Below, piece after piece: positions 8,737 to 17,289 of a stretch of DNA of 64,000 bases (positions within the stretch are counted from its first letter, which is position 1; the number at the start of each line of letters is the position of its first letter). The stretch lies in NCBI RefSeq assembly GCF_009796285.1, contig NZ_CP047020.1, positions 4,774,001 through 4,838,000 on the forward strand. The letters are read 5' to 3'. Source of the DNA: Streptomyces broussonetiae (lineage in GTDB: Bacteria > Actinomycetota > Actinomycetes > Streptomycetales > Streptomycetaceae). The translations under genes and the position numbers were made by a program. Under the pieces are notes generated by a model. That model made no database searches. It worked only from the letters and a program-made list of their open reading frames with translations, and had not been told where the DNA came from.

Positions 8737-8998
8737 CCTCCGCCGGGCCGCGCCGCACAGGGACCGGGTGATCTCGCGGCCCGGCCGGGTGCCCACCGAA
8801 CGGGCCAGGGACCTGAACATCCCGCCGCTCACGCCCCGTTCGACCAGCGAGGGCTCCTGCTCGGGTGCCCGCGGGGCCGCCGGCCGCGGGGCCTGCACCT
8901 GCGACCGGGCGCTCGGCTTCCCGCACGCCGACTCGCGGTCCACAGCCTGTGCACAACGGTCGTGGAGCGCGGAGCCTGCGACCGCCGGCGGCGCGGTC
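8737..8998 (-). pseudogene. Decayed C-terminal end of a HerA-like (DUF853) helicase gene
   Basis: The minus frame reads DRCAQAVDRESACGKPSARS, later EPSLVERGVSGGMFRSLARS and GREITRSLCGAARRRR. This matches, with substitutions, the end of Streptomyces HerA-helicase-like ATPases as I remember them (RYAQAVDRESAYEKL, EPSLVEQV, FKSLARSVGTQLGREITR). Nothing of the ATPase domain is present upstream, and the stop expected after RRRR is replaced by TGG. It is best read as the leftover of a duplicated or deleted gene. Edges are approximate. Confidence 0.55.
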
Positions 8999-9136
8999 CC
9001 GCTGCCACTCGTCGCAGCCCCCTGTTCCCGTAGTAACCCCTTATGAGCCATTTGTGCGATCTTTTCAAGGCTTTCCAAGGCTCACACTCCCTCGCCATGG
9101 CTGCGCCCGGAACGTCTTGACCGGTAGGCTTTCCGT

Positions 9137-9433
9137 GTGATCTTCAAGCGCATCGGAAACGGCCGGCCGTACCCCGACCACGGCCGGGAAAGCACCCGGC
9201 AGTGGGCGGACGTCGCGCCGCGCCCGGTCCGCCTCGATCAGCTCGTGACCACCAAGCAGCAGCTCGACCTCGAGACCCTGCTGGCGGAGGACTCGACGTT
9301 CTACGGCGACCTCTTCGCACACGTCGTGAAGTGGCAGGGCGACCTCTATCTCGAAGACGGTCTGCACCGCGCGGTGCGCGCCGCGCTTCAGCAGCGCCAG
9401 GTGCTGCACGCACGCGTGCTCGAACTCGACTGA
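9137..9433 (+). CDS. Conserved 98-aa protein (VapB-antitoxin-like annotation in some genomes)
   Basis: A 98-aa soluble protein starting MIFKRIGNGRPYPDHGRES. It is conserved in Streptomyces and placed, as I recall, in front of the LytR_C gene. Automatic pipelines sometimes call it a VapB-family antitoxin. I see no PIN-domain toxin beside it, so that label is doubtful. GTG at 9137 fits the conserved start; GTG 9135 is out of frame. The 98 bp to the next gene contain AT-richer promoter-like sequence. Confidence 0.7.
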   Translation: MIFKRIGNGRPYPDHGRESTRQWADVAPRPVRLDQLVTTKQQLDLETLLAEDSTFYGDLFAHVVKWQGDLYLEDGLHRAVRAALQQRQVLHARVLELD

Positions 9434-9531
9434 CCCGGCTCGACACGGCCGTTGACCCTTTCGGGTTCCGCTGAGCCGCATCGACTGATCATCTAATAGG
9501 CATCGCCGCTCGGGCGCACTACGCTGCGCCC

Positions 9532-10182
9532 ATGAGCATGCTGACTCCTCCCGGCATGGGCGGCCAGTACCGGATCACGGGGGACAAATACCCTCGGATG
9601 CGTCCGCCGCGCCGCCGCGCCAGGCTTGTGGCCGCCGTGGTGGCCGCCGTCTGTGCGCTCGGCCTGGTCGGCTGGGGCACGCTGCAGCTCATCGACGTCT
9701 TCAGCGGCGGCAAAAAGGCCTCGGCGGCCGGCTCGAAGACCGACTGCCGCCCCAGGACCACCACGGGCACCACGGCCGCACAGGTGAAGGCCCTGCCGCA
9801 GCCGGGGCAGATCACCGTGAACGTCTACAACGCCACCGCGCGCACGGGTCTCGCCAAGGACACCGCCGACGAGCTGAAGAAGCGCGGCTTCAAGATCGGC
9901 GACGTGGGCAACGCGAACAAGTCCTACGACGGGAAGGTCAAGGGCACCGGGATGCTCCTCGGCCCCGCCAGTGCGCTGCACGGCTCGCTGTCGGTCCTGG
10001 GCACACAGCTCGCCGGTGCCGAGCAGCACAGCGAGGCCGGCCGCAAGGGGGCCGATCTCGACCTCATCCTCGGCGACGGGTTCAAGGGGCTGGCCAAGCC
10101 GGGGGACGCGGCGAAGGCGCTGACGGCCCTGACGGCACCGCAGTCGACGGGGTCCACGGGATCGCCGAAGAAGTCCTGCTGA
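9532..10182 (+). CDS. LytR C-terminal domain (LytR_C) membrane-anchored protein
   Basis: A 216-aa protein with a cytoplasmic Arg-rich N-terminus, one membrane helix (about 31-50, RLVAAVVAAVCALGLVGWGT) and an outer LytR_C domain (PF13399, about 90-185). The domain core is ITVNVYNATARTGLAKDTAD followed by LKKRGFKIGDV. The domain normally accompanies LCP enzymes that attach polymers to peptidoglycan; here it stands alone, so a wall-binding accessory role is likely. Both strands end in a shared hairpin before upp. Confidence 0.85.
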   Translation: MSMLTPPGMGGQYRITGDKYPRMRPPRRRARLVAAVVAAVCALGLVGWGTLQLIDVFSGGKKASAAGSKTDCRPRTTTGTTAAQVKALPQPGQITVNVYNATARTGLAKDTADELKKRGFKIGDVGNANKSYDGKVKGTGMLLGPASALHGSLSVLGTQLAGAEQHSEAGRKGADLDLILGDGFKGLAKPGDAAKALTALTAPQSTGSTGSPKKSC

Positions 10183-10290
10183 CCGGGTTCCTGGGCGGCG
10201 GGCCCGCCGTGGCCGCCCGCTCCCCCGAGGTCCCGGCTCCGCCCGAACCCGGGGAGACCCCCGTCGCGGCGCGGTCGCCCGCCGGGCACG

Positions 10291-10311
10291 GCCCCGTGCT
10301 CCGCACGGGGC
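10291..10311. terminator. Bidirectional hairpin between the LytR_C gene and upp
   Basis: GCCCCGTGC and GCACGGGGC form a perfect 9-bp stem with a 3-base loop in the gap between two convergent genes. There is no long T-run, as is usual in Streptomyces. Confidence 0.65.
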
Positions 10312-10339
10312 GCCCCCTTCCGTGTCTTCTGCCCGGCTG

Positions 10340-10975
10340 CTACTCGGCCGAGCCGTAGAGCCGGTCCCCGGCGTCGCCCAGCCCGGGCACGATGTACCCC
10401 TGCTCGTTGAGATGGTCGTCCACCGCCGCCGTCACGACCGTCACCGGAGTGCCCGCCAGCTCACGCTCCATGACCGCCACGCCCTCGGGGGCGGCGAGCA
10501 GGACCACCGCCGTCACATCGTCCGCACCGCGCTTGATCAGCTCCTGGATCGCCGCGACCAGCGTGCCGCCCGTGGCCAGCATCGGGTCCAGGACGTACAC
10601 CTGGCGGCCCGAGAGGTCCTCCGGCATGCGCGAGGCGTACGTGGAGGCCTGCAGGGTCTCCTCGTTGCGGATCATGCCCAGGAAGCCCACCTCGGCCGTC
10701 GGCAGCAGCCGGACCATGCCGTCCAGCATGCCGAGACCGGCGCGCAGGATCGGCACGACCAGCGGGCGCGGACGGGCCAGCTTGACGCCGGTGGTCTGCG
10801 CGACCGGCGTCTGGATGTCGACCTGCTCGGTGCGCACGTCCCGCGTGGCCTCGTAGGCGAGCAGGGTGACCAGTTCGTCGGCGAGCCGCCGGAAGGTCGC
10901 GGAGTCGGTGCGCTGGTCGCGCAGCGTGGTGAGCTTGTGGGCGACCAGGGGGTGGTCGACGACGTGGAGACGCAT
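10340..10975 (-). CDS. upp: Uracil phosphoribosyltransferase
   Basis: A 211-aa enzyme of pyrimidine salvage that makes UMP from uracil and PRPP. The family start [20 protein letters not shown], the uracil-side motif and the PRPP-binding loop [13 protein letters not shown] are all present, as is the closing [13 protein letters not shown]. An alternative ATG six bases upstream (10981) has the better-spaced AGG ribosome site and would add Met-Gly. The 10975 start follows the family. The gene is divergent from a small plus-strand gene. Confidence 0.95.
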   Translation of the reverse strand: MRLHVVDHPLVAHKLTTLRDQRTDSATFRRLADELVTLLAYEATRDVRTEQVDIQTPVAQTTGVKLARPRPLVVPILRAGLGMLDGMVRLLPTAEVGFLGMIRNEETLQASTYASRMPEDLSGRQVYVLDPMLATGGTLVAAIQELIKRGADDVTAVVLLAAPEGVAVMERELAGTPVTVVTAAVDDHLNEQGYIVPGLGDAGDRLYGSAE

Positions 10976-11071
10976 GCCCATAACGGTACCTGCGCCTCGC
11001 ACCCCCCTGGTGCTGGCGTCAAACCGCCCGTCCGGGGGAAAGTGGGAAGGACGGAAGTGGGGTGGTGTGCC

Positions 11072-11332
11072 GTGTCCGATCTGCCTGACCTTCCTGACGC
11101 CACGCCCGGGGACACCGGAGCCGCAGGACCCGCCCGGGACCCCCGCGACACGGGCGGGCCCGCGACACGTGGTTCCGACGCGCCCGAGACGGACGCCGAA
11201 CGACGGCGACGGCGCGCCCGGTTCCTGCGTGATCTGGCCGAGGCCCGCGAGCTGCGCGCCCGGGTGCAGCCGCGACGCACCAGGACCGCCCGACTGCGCC
11301 ACGAGATGCGGATGCGGACATTCCGCTGGTAG
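11072..11332 (+). CDS. Small Arg-rich conserved protein, unknown function
   Basis: An 86-aa protein, acidic/Pro-rich at the start ([15 protein letters not shown]) and strongly basic later ([20 protein letters not shown]), ending MRMRTFRW. I recall the same ending in a small gene next to upp in other Streptomyces. No domain is recognised; the helix-prone basic half could bind nucleic acid. Its stop codon lies inside a 20-bp direct repeat. Confidence 0.65.
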   Translation: MSDLPDLPDATPGDTGAAGPARDPRDTGGPATRGSDAPETDAERRRRRARFLRDLAEARELRARVQPRRTRTARLRHEMRMRTFRW

Positions 11333-11371
11333 GCCGTCCGTAGGGCGCCCGGTAGGCCGTTCGTAGGGCGC
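11329..11371. repeat. 20-bp direct repeat, two copies
   Basis: Copies at 11329-11348 and 11352-11371 read GTAGGCCGTCCGTAGGGCGC with one difference (C to T). The first copy contains the TAG stop of the preceding small gene. The remaining spacer to 11680 shows a TACGAT -10-like hexamer at 11510 but no gene I can support. Confidence 0.8.
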
Positions 11372-11680
11372 TGGTGCTCCACTCGTGGGCCCGCCGGTGG
11401 GGAGGAAGCCCCTGGAGCAGGGCCCGGTAAGAAAGTTCTCGGTGAGGAAGATCCATGTCCGAGGCGGTGCTTGCGCGGTGGACGTGCGTGAGCGCCTGGA
11501 AAAGCCGCGTACGATCCGCAGGTGGCCGGCAAGACACAGGGAGCCGAAGACGTCCCCTGATCGCCTTGTTTCTGCCACGATTCCGAGTGGGTGGGGCTCG
11601 GAGCCCAGGCTCTGTCCGCCCACGTACCTCCGCCGGGGGGACCCCCAACCGGCACACCTATGACCAGTGGGAGAGTCACG

Positions 11681-12220
11681 GTGTACTTCGCCGCACTGCT
11701 CGCGCGCACCGAAGACGGGTGGGAAGCGAGCGACACAGAGCTCGACAATGTGGAAACCCTGTCGGATCTGGCCGACCTGGCCCGGGAAGCCTCTCCCGAC
11801 GAGGACACGGTGCTCGTCCTGATCGAGCAGGAGGACGCCTGGTTCGGCGTCGTCCGCGTCGACGGCGAGGACGACCCGCGCATCTACGTCTCGGACGCGG
11901 CCGCCGCCCAGCGCAGCGCGTACGGCGAGCTGCTGCTCACCGACGAGCTGCTCGGCCGGGAGCCCGGCTCGGACGACGGCCCCGACCTGGACTCCCTGGA
12001 CCTCGACGGCACGGAGGACGGCGAGTCCGACTCCGACGAGGACGACGAGGAGGAGGAGGGCGGCGCGGACGCGGTCCCGCACAGCCCGGTGGGCGACAGC
12101 CGGATCCTCGACGACCTGGGCATCGGCGAGAAGGAGCTGCGCATCCTGGACGCCGACGACGCGCTCAGCTCGATCGCCGAGGCTCTGGGCGCCGCGGAGG
12201 TCCTGGAGACCGTCCGCTGA
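11681..12220 (+). CDS. tRNA adenosine deaminase-associated protein
   Basis: A 179-aa acidic protein, conserved in actinobacteria immediately ahead of tadA. The N-terminal part ([20 protein letters not shown]) and the stretch [20 protein letters not shown] are the conserved core. A long Asp/Glu tract (about 105-125) follows. GTG at 11681 is preferred because GGGAG lies seven bases upstream; ATG 11660 has no ribosome site. It probably helps TadA act on tRNA, but its mechanism is unknown. The stop overlaps the region where tadA begins, suggesting coupling. Confidence 0.85.
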   Translation: MYFAALLARTEDGWEASDTELDNVETLSDLADLAREASPDEDTVLVLIEQEDAWFGVVRVDGEDDPRIYVSDAAAAQRSAYGELLLTDELLGREPGSDDGPDLDSLDLDGTEDGESDSDEDDEEEEGGADAVPHSPVGDSRILDDLGIGEKELRILDADDALSSIAEALGAAEVLETVR

Positions 12221-12252
12221 CCATCGAGAACACGGCAGCCGCACCGGACCCG

Positions 12253-12708
12253 GTGCGGGACCGCTGGCGGGCCGCGATGCGACTCGCCCTGGACGAGGCC
12301 GGACGGGCCGTCCAGGGCGGGGACGTCCCCGTCGGCGCCGTCGTGCTGTCCCCGGACGGTACGACGGTGCTCGGCGCCGGACACAACGAGCGTGAGGCCA
12401 CCGGCGATCCCACCGCCCATGCGGAGGTCCTCGCCATCCGGCGGGCCGCCGCGCGGTTCGGGCAGTGGCGGCTGACCGACTGCACGCTCGTCGTCACCCT
12501 GGAGCCGTGCACCATGTGCGCGGGCGCCATCGTGCAGTCCCGTATCGACCGGGTCGTCTACGGCGCCCGGGACGAGAAGGCGGGAGCGGCGGGCTCGCTG
12601 TGGGACGTGATCCGGGACCGGCGGCTCAACCACCGGCCCGAGGTGATCGAGGGCGTCCTCGCGGCAGAGTGCGCCCATCTGCTCACGGAGTTCTTCCGGG
12701 ACCGCTGA
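12253..12708 (+). CDS. tadA: tRNA adenosine(34) deaminase
   Basis: An enzyme of about 151 aa that converts A34 to inosine in tRNA-Arg(ACG). It has the deaminase zinc motif HAEVLAI (His ligand and catalytic Glu) and PCTMCAG (two Cys ligands), in a family of usual length 140-160. GTG 12253 is the first standard start in frame without N-terminal padding. A CTG at 12217 overlapping the upstream stop (CTGA) is an alternative that would give tighter coupling. The target tRNA-Arg(ACG) is encoded in this same window at 37123-37195. Confidence 0.93.
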   Translation: MRDRWRAAMRLALDEAGRAVQGGDVPVGAVVLSPDGTTVLGAGHNEREATGDPTAHAEVLAIRRAAARFGQWRLTDCTLVVTLEPCTMCAGAIVQSRIDRVVYGARDEKAGAAGSLWDVIRDRRLNHRPEVIEGVLAAECAHLLTEFFRDR

Positions 12709-12855
12709 CGGACGGCAGGCGGACGGCAGGCGGACCGCTGACGGACCACCCAGAGGCCGCGGGCGGGCCACGGGCGGGACAGCGACCGGAAGCCCGAGCG
12801 GGACCGCCGTATACCGATTTCGAAGCAAGCCCCACTGTGCTGTAGGGTCTCCCTC

Positions 12856-12940
12856 GGTAGCGTGTCCGAGCGGCCGAAGGAGCTCGCCTCGAAAGCGAGT
12901 GTGGCGCAAGTCACCGAGGGTTCAAATCCCTCCGCTACCG
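12856..12940 (+). tRNA. tRNA-Ser(CGA)
   Basis: An 85-nt cloverleaf with acceptor GGTAGCG/CGCTACC, anticodon stem CTCGC/GCGAG, loop CTCGAAA with anticodon CGA, a long class II variable arm, T-loop TTCAAAT and discriminator G. CCA is not encoded. Confidence 0.97.
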
Positions 12941-12945
12941 CTCAC

Positions 12946-12977
12946 AGAAGGGCCCCGTCGACAGACGGGGCCCTTCT
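12946..12977 (+). terminator. Terminator after tRNA-Ser(CGA)
   Basis: A perfect 14-bp stem (AGAAGGGCCCCGTC / GACGGGGCCCTTCT) with the loop GACA starts six bases after the tRNA. Confidence 0.9.
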
Positions 12978-13166
12978 CGTCGTCCGGAACCCTCAAGTAC
13001 GCGCCGCCCGAAGGCGTGCACACGGGTTCGCCGTCCGGCCTGTGCCCCGCACCACCTGCACGGGCCCCGCAAAAGACCTCGACCGGCGGGCCGTTGGCCC
13101 TCGAAAGAGGCGCGAAGGTTACACTCGCCGCCGGTGGCAGGGGCACACAGCGCAGGGGAGGCCGCG

Positions 13167-13346
13167 GTGACGGTGAACGCCAAGAAGATCGCCACGTACG
13201 CGCTCGTGGTCTTCGTGCTCTACGTGATCATCACGGACCCGGCCAAGGCGGCCGGCTACGTACAGATAGGCTTCGAGGGCATATCGGACGCCGCGAAGGC
13301 CATAGGCGACTTCATGACCTGGGCCGCCAACGGAGGAAAGAACTGA
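13167..13346 (+). CDS. Small single-helix membrane protein
   Basis: A 59-aa protein (TVNAKKIATYALVVFVLYVI) with one membrane helix and an amphipathic tail, conserved in Streptomyces as far as I recall. GTG 13167 was chosen because GGGGAGG lies six bases upstream; GTG 13173 is the other option. It is 10 bp ahead of the Dabb gene and probably cotranscribed. Function unknown. Confidence 0.7.
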   Translation: MTVNAKKIATYALVVFVLYVIITDPAKAAGYVQIGFEGISDAAKAIGDFMTWAANGGKN

Positions 13347-13356
13347 GGTACGTCCC

Positions 13357-13650
13357 ATGATCCGCCATCTGGTCCTCTTCAGGCTCAACGAGGGCGTCGA
13401 GCGCGACGATCCGCGGGTCGCGGCGGGCGTGGCCGCCTTCCGGGCCCTCGGCGACCAGATCGAGGAGCTGCGGTTCTGGGAGTGCGGCTGGAACGTCAGC
13501 GACCGGCCGATCGCCTACGACTTCGCGATCAACTCGGCGGTCGAGGACACCGACGCCCTGGGCCGCTACCTGGAGCACCCGGCCCATCAGGCGGGCGTCG
13601 CGCAGTGGCGCGAGTTCGCCACGTGGGTGATCGCCGACTACGAGTTCTGA
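13357..13650 (+). CDS. Dabb family (stress-responsive A/B barrel) protein
   Basis: A 97-aa dimeric ferredoxin-like alpha/beta barrel. The start MIRHLVLFRLNEGV, the central WNVSDRPIAYDFAI and HPAHQA give the Dabb signature. Members range from stress proteins to polyketide cyclases; no specific substrate can be named. A GC-rich hairpin after the stop (about 13670-13692, CCGCCGG/CCGGCGG) probably ends the transcript before the sigma gene. Confidence 0.85.
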   Translation: MIRHLVLFRLNEGVERDDPRVAAGVAAFRALGDQIEELRFWECGWNVSDRPIAYDFAINSAVEDTDALGRYLEHPAHQAGVAQWREFATWVIADYEF

Positions 13651-13753
13651 GCCCCGCTCCACCCGAGCCCTCCGCCGGACCGGCGGGGGGCTTTCGTGCG
13701 TTGCACGCCCCAACTTGTCGAAGTTTGAACACAACACGGCGTTATGCGGTGCT

Positions 13754-13766
13754 TGCACACAGTGCA
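13754..13766. promoter_or_regulatory. Short inverted repeat in the promoter region of the first SigB-type sigma gene
   Basis: TGCAC-ACA-GTGCA, about 65 bases before the GTG start, in an AT-richer stretch (13700-13830). It could be an operator; no known regulator is matched. Confidence 0.35.
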
Positions 13767-13830
13767 CATGTCTTGTGATGCTATGACCGCTTTTGATCGA
13801 TGATTGAGCGACGAAGAGGTGGCGTTGACC

Positions 13831-14676
13831 GTGTCGGCCAGTACTGCGCCACCCCAGGAGGAGGCGGTCCCCCCTGCCCCCGCCCCCGCTCCTCCCGACA
13901 CCCCGGAGAAGCGGCGCAGCGCCGACACCCGAGCCCTCACCCAGGTCCTCTTCGCCGAACTGAAGCAGCTCGCCCCGGGCACGCCGGAGCACCACCGGGT
14001 GCGCGGGGCGCTGATCGAGGCGAACCTCCCGCTCGTGCGCTACGCGGCCGCCCGCTTCCGCTCCCGCAACGAGCCGATGGAGGACGTCGTCCAGGTCGGC
14101 ACCATCGGCCTGATCAACGCCATCGACCGGTTCGACCCGGACCGGGGCGTGCAGTTCCCGACCTTCGCGATGCCGACCGTGGTCGGCGAGATCAAGCGCT
14201 ACTTCCGGGACAACGTCCGCACGGTCCACGTACCGCGCCGGCTGCACGAGCTGTGGGTGCAGGTCAACAGCGCGACCGAGGACCTCACCACGCTCTACGG
14301 CCGCTCCCCGTCCACCGCCGAGATCGCCGAGCGGCTCCGGATCGGCGAGGACGAGGTACTGAGCTGCATCGAGGCGGGCCGCTCGTACCACGCCACCTCC
14401 CTGGAGGCCGCGCAGGAGGGCGACGGGCTGCCCGGGCTGCTGGACCGGATCGGGTACGAGGACCCGGCCCTCGACGGCGTGGAACACCGCGACCTGGTCC
14501 GGCACCTGCTCGTCCAACTCCCCGAGCGCGAGCAGCGCATCCTCCTCCTGCGTTACTACAGCAATCTCACCCAGTCACAGATCAGCGCGGAACTCGGCGT
14601 CTCCCAGATGCACGTCTCGCGTCTCCTCGCCCGCAGCTTCCAGCGGCTGCGCTCCGCGAATCGCATCGACGCCTGA
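13831..14676 (+). CDS. sigF: SigB/SigF-family RNA polymerase sigma factor (sigF-like)
   Basis: A 281-aa sigma factor of the SigB/F/G family. A short Pro/Ala-rich N-terminus precedes region 2 ([20 protein letters not shown] and [18 protein letters not shown]), then region 3, and region 4 with the [20 protein letters not shown] helix-turn-helix. GTG 13831 follows AGAGGTGG by eight bases; a TTG at 13804 lacks a ribosome site. These factors are usually held by RsbW-type anti-sigma ATPases. The order upp, tadA, tRNA-Ser and two adjacent paralogous sigma genes matches what I recall for sigF (spore maturation) next to sigN, so the symbol rests on order and N-terminal resemblance. Confidence 0.85.
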   Translation: MSASTAPPQEEAVPPAPAPAPPDTPEKRRSADTRALTQVLFAELKQLAPGTPEHHRVRGALIEANLPLVRYAAARFRSRNEPMEDVVQVGTIGLINAIDRFDPDRGVQFPTFAMPTVVGEIKRYFRDNVRTVHVPRRLHELWVQVNSATEDLTTLYGRSPSTAEIAERLRIGEDEVLSCIEAGRSYHATSLEAAQEGDGLPGLLDRIGYEDPALDGVEHRDLVRHLLVQLPEREQRILLLRYYSNLTQSQISAELGVSQMHVSRLLARSFQRLRSANRIDA

Positions 14677-15064
14677 GGACTCCGGGCATAAGCGCTCGAC
14701 ACTTAAAGGCGCGATAAGAACCAGTACGGACCCAAGCGCGGGGGGCGTTCAGCCGATGCATAGCAGGCGCACGGAAGCACGCCTTGAGCGCTTCTGCATC
14801 GCATACCCGAGCGAGCGGTAACCGTCACGGGCGAATCGCTCACCTGGGCCGATGCCGACAGTTGGGGCCGGAAAAAGCGTCAGACCCCTTCCGTCCAGGG
14901 CCGATTCGGATCTGTCATGTCGACATGTCACTACAGCGTGTTGCCGACATGTGACATTCTGCGGGAGACGCGTTTGCCGGGCCTCCGGCTCCGGTATTCA
15001 GGTGAAGGCTGCGTTGCTCGAATGTCGGCGCCGCCGCGACCGTCCGCGACCCAAAGGGGGTGGC
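14677..15064. other. 388-bp leader/promoter region between the two sigma genes
   Basis: No coding frame here has support. The region holds the symmetric CATGTCGACATG element and its partial direct repeat (listed separately), and the AAAGGGGG ribosome site at its end. Its length suggests a separate, regulated promoter for the second sigma gene. Confidence 0.6.
14916..14952. promoter_or_regulatory. Palindrome plus direct repeat upstream of the second sigma gene
   Basis: CATGTCGACATG at 14916-14927 is a perfect 12-bp palindrome. CGACATGT occurs at 14921-14928 and again at 14945-14952, 24 bp apart, both about 110-150 bp ahead of the start. Two similar sites about two helix turns apart are typical of cooperative regulator binding. 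Confidence 0.5.
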
Positions 15065-16003
15065 ATGTCCGCAGACCAGGGCAGCTCGAAGGTGCTGACG
15101 CCCGCGACGAGCGAGGCAGCGCCCAAGGAGCTCGACGCTCTCGACGTCCTCGACGGAATCGAGGCCGTCACGGCCCTCGACGCCGTGCAGGCCCCGACCG
15201 CTCAGGCGGCCGCCCCTGTCCCGGCCCCGCCGGCGTCGGGTGACATCGACACCCGCACGTTGTCCCGCTCACTGTTCCTGCGACTCGCCGCCCTCGGCGA
15301 GGACAGCCCCGAGCGGGCCTACGTCCGGGACACCCTGATCGAGCTGAACCTCCCGCTGGTCCGCTACGCGGCCGCGCGCTTCCGCTCGCGAAACGAGCCG
15401 ATGGAGGACATCGTCCAGGTCGGCACCATCGGCCTGATCAAGGCGATCGACCGCTTCGACTGCGAACGGGGCGTGGAGTTCCCGACGTTCGCGATGCCGA
15501 CCGTGGTCGGCGAGATCAAGCGGTTCTTCCGCGACACCTCCTGGTCGGTCCGTGTCCCGCGCCGACTGCAGGAGCTGCGCCTCGCCCTCACCAAGGCGAG
15601 CGACGAACTCTCGCAGAAGCTGGACCGCTCTCCGACGGTGACCGAACTGGCCGCCGTGCTCGGCGTCTCCGAGGAGGACGTGGTCGACGGCCTGGCGGTC
15701 GGCAACGCCTACACCGCCTCCTCGCTCGACTCCCCCGCTCCCGAGGACGACGGCGGCGAGGGCTCGCTGGCCGACCGCCTCGGCTACGAGGACACCGCCC
15801 TGGAGGGCGTGGAGTACCGCGAGTCCCTCAAGCCCCTGCTGGCCAAACTCCCACCCCGTGAGCGCCGGATCATCATGCTGCGCTTCTTCGCCAACATGAC
15901 CCAGTCCCAGATCGGCGAGGAGGTCGGCATCTCCCAGATGCACGTCTCCCGGCTGCTCACCCGGACGCTGGCCCAGCTGCGGGAGGGGCTGATCTCCGAC
16001 TGA
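15065..16003 (+). CDS. sigN: SigB/SigF-family RNA polymerase sigma factor (sigN-like)
   Basis: A 312-aa paralogue of the preceding factor. A long acidic/Ala-rich N-terminal part (about 1-70) leads into region 2 with the same [10 protein letters not shown] core, [20 protein letters not shown], and region 4 [23 protein letters not shown] 15065 has AAAGGGGG five bases upstream; longer readings have no site. Pairing with the sigF-like gene suggests an old tandem duplication. By order it corresponds to the sigN gene of S. coelicolor, from memory. The long spacer in front suggests independent control. Confidence 0.82.
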   Translation: MSADQGSSKVLTPATSEAAPKELDALDVLDGIEAVTALDAVQAPTAQAAAPVPAPPASGDIDTRTLSRSLFLRLAALGEDSPERAYVRDTLIELNLPLVRYAAARFRSRNEPMEDIVQVGTIGLIKAIDRFDCERGVEFPTFAMPTVVGEIKRFFRDTSWSVRVPRRLQELRLALTKASDELSQKLDRSPTVTELAAVLGVSEEDVVDGLAVGNAYTASSLDSPAPEDDGGEGSLADRLGYEDTALEGVEYRESLKPLLAKLPPRERRIIMLRFFANMTQSQIGEEVGISQMHVSRLLTRTLAQLREGLISD

Positions 16004-16041
16004 GGGTTCAGTTCTGACGGTTCGTCAGCGACACTGGCCCG

Positions 16042-16836
16042 ATGCTGCGAGCGACAGGGCCGGACGACACCGCTCGAACAACCCGCGCGACATGGACACG
16101 TGGCCGCCGAGGCGCCGTTACGGCAGCGTCGGCGGCCGTCGTCGTACTGGGCGGGGTGCTCGCCGCGTGCGGGGGCCACGGCCCGGGCAGTGGCTATGTC
16201 GCGGTCGGCGCCGCGGGCGGCCCGGAGAGCAACGGTGCGGCGGCGACACCGACCGGTTCGGTGTCGCTGGTTCCGCTCGACGGCAACTCGGCGACGGGAG
16301 CGCCGGGTTCGCCACGACCGAGCAGCAGCGGGTCGGCCGCCCCGGGCAGCCCGGGGCAGAGCACGCCGGCACCGGGCACGCCGGGCGCCTCCGGCAGCAC
16401 GGGTGGGGCGGCCTCCGGCAGCCCCGGCGAAGCCTCCGGCGGCACGGGCGGCGCGTCCGGCCGTACGACACCCGGGCCACCCGCGACCGGCTCCCCCACC
16501 CCGACTCCCGCCCCGGGCACGACCGTCGGACCGGCCGTCCTCACCTGGGGCAGGCCGACGACCGCGGCGACGGACCAGCGCTGGTGCCAGAAGGTGACCG
16601 TCGCCTTCCACAACTCGGGTGGAACCGCCGTGCGTTCGGGCTCGGTGACGTTCAGCACGCACATCATCGGCGCGCTCGGTATCGACTGGGGCACGGTCGA
16701 CTCGGCCGCGGACCTGCCGGCGCCCATCGCGCCGGGCGCGCGGCCGAAGCCCACCTGGACGGTGTGCGTCGACGCCTGGCGCGTGCCGCTCGGCATGCAC
16801 GTCGAGACGCGGGACGTCTCCGTCCAGTGGAAGTAG
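16042..16836 (+). CDS. Secreted lipoprotein with low-complexity stalk
   Basis: A 264-aa protein with a lipobox LAAC at about residue 42 (VLGGVLAACGG), so lipid-anchored outside the membrane. A Gly/Ser/Pro/Ala stalk (about 45-165) lifts a C-terminal beta-type domain of about 95 residues (AVLTWGRPTTAATDQRWCQK to VETRDVSVQWK) with two Cys that could pair. I do not recognise the domain. It follows the sigN-like gene by 38 bp and may share its transcript. Confidence 0.7.
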   Translation: MLRATGPDDTARTTRATWTRGRRGAVTAASAAVVVLGGVLAACGGHGPGSGYVAVGAAGGPESNGAAATPTGSVSLVPLDGNSATGAPGSPRPSSSGSAAPGSPGQSTPAPGTPGASGSTGGAASGSPGEASGGTGGASGRTTPGPPATGSPTPTPAPGTTVGPAVLTWGRPTTAATDQRWCQKVTVAFHNSGGTAVRSGSVTFSTHIIGALGIDWGTVDSAADLPAPIAPGARPKPTWTVCVDAWRVPLGMHVETRDVSVQWK

Positions 16837-16866
16837 GGGGAGCGAGCGCCCGAGGCGCCGTACTCC

Positions 16867-17070
16867 TTACTTGAGCGCCAGCCAGGCCACGCCCGCCACC
16901 ACGGCGATCGCCACGACGATGCCGATGATCAGGCCGATGCGGGGACCGGAGGAGGAAGCGGCGGCTGCCTGTGCCTGGCGCCCCTGGGGGGCCTCGTCGA
17001 CGAACGCGCGGAACATCTGGGTGCTGCCGGCGGGGTCGTAATTGCCCTGGGGGCCCTGGGTGTTAGCCAT
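16867..17070 (-). CDS. Small membrane protein, unknown function
   Basis: A 67-aa protein with a polar start (MANTQGPQGNYDPAGSTQMF) and one C-terminal membrane helix (about 45-66, IGLIIGIVVAIAVVAGVAWL), i.e. tail-anchored. It is convergent with the lipoprotein gene. No family recognised. Confidence 0.6.
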   Translation of the reverse strand: MANTQGPQGNYDPAGSTQMFRAFVDEAPQGRQAQAAAASSSGPRIGLIIGIVVAIAVVAGVAWLALK

Positions 17071-17237
17071 GGCCCGAGACCTTAGCGAAGACGGGCCCGG
17101 CCGCCCAAGTGGGGGCCCTCGGGATCCCATCGGGACAGACGGGGGCACGCCACCCCCACTCACCTGCGTATTTACGATTGCAATACTTGCCTTTGCCAAG
17201 TTTTTGCGACTCTGGACCCCCTACTTGTTTGCCTGCA

Positions 17238-17261
17238 GCAACCAATCACCACTATGGTTGC
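17238..17261. promoter_or_regulatory. Inverted repeat, probable MarR operator
   Basis: GCAACCA and TGGTTGC face each other across 10 bases, centred 40 bases ahead of the MarR start in the only AT-rich part of the spacer. The dyad size suits a MarR dimer and suggests autoregulation of the MarR-MFS-YceI unit. Confidence 0.55.
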
Positions 17262-17289
17262 CCCAAGCAACGAATACGGGAGGTGTGTG

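Noticed and set aside
9137-9433. Toxin-antitoxin module with a VapB-like antitoxin
   Set aside because: No PIN-domain toxin gene is adjacent on either side, so only a conserved protein is claimed.
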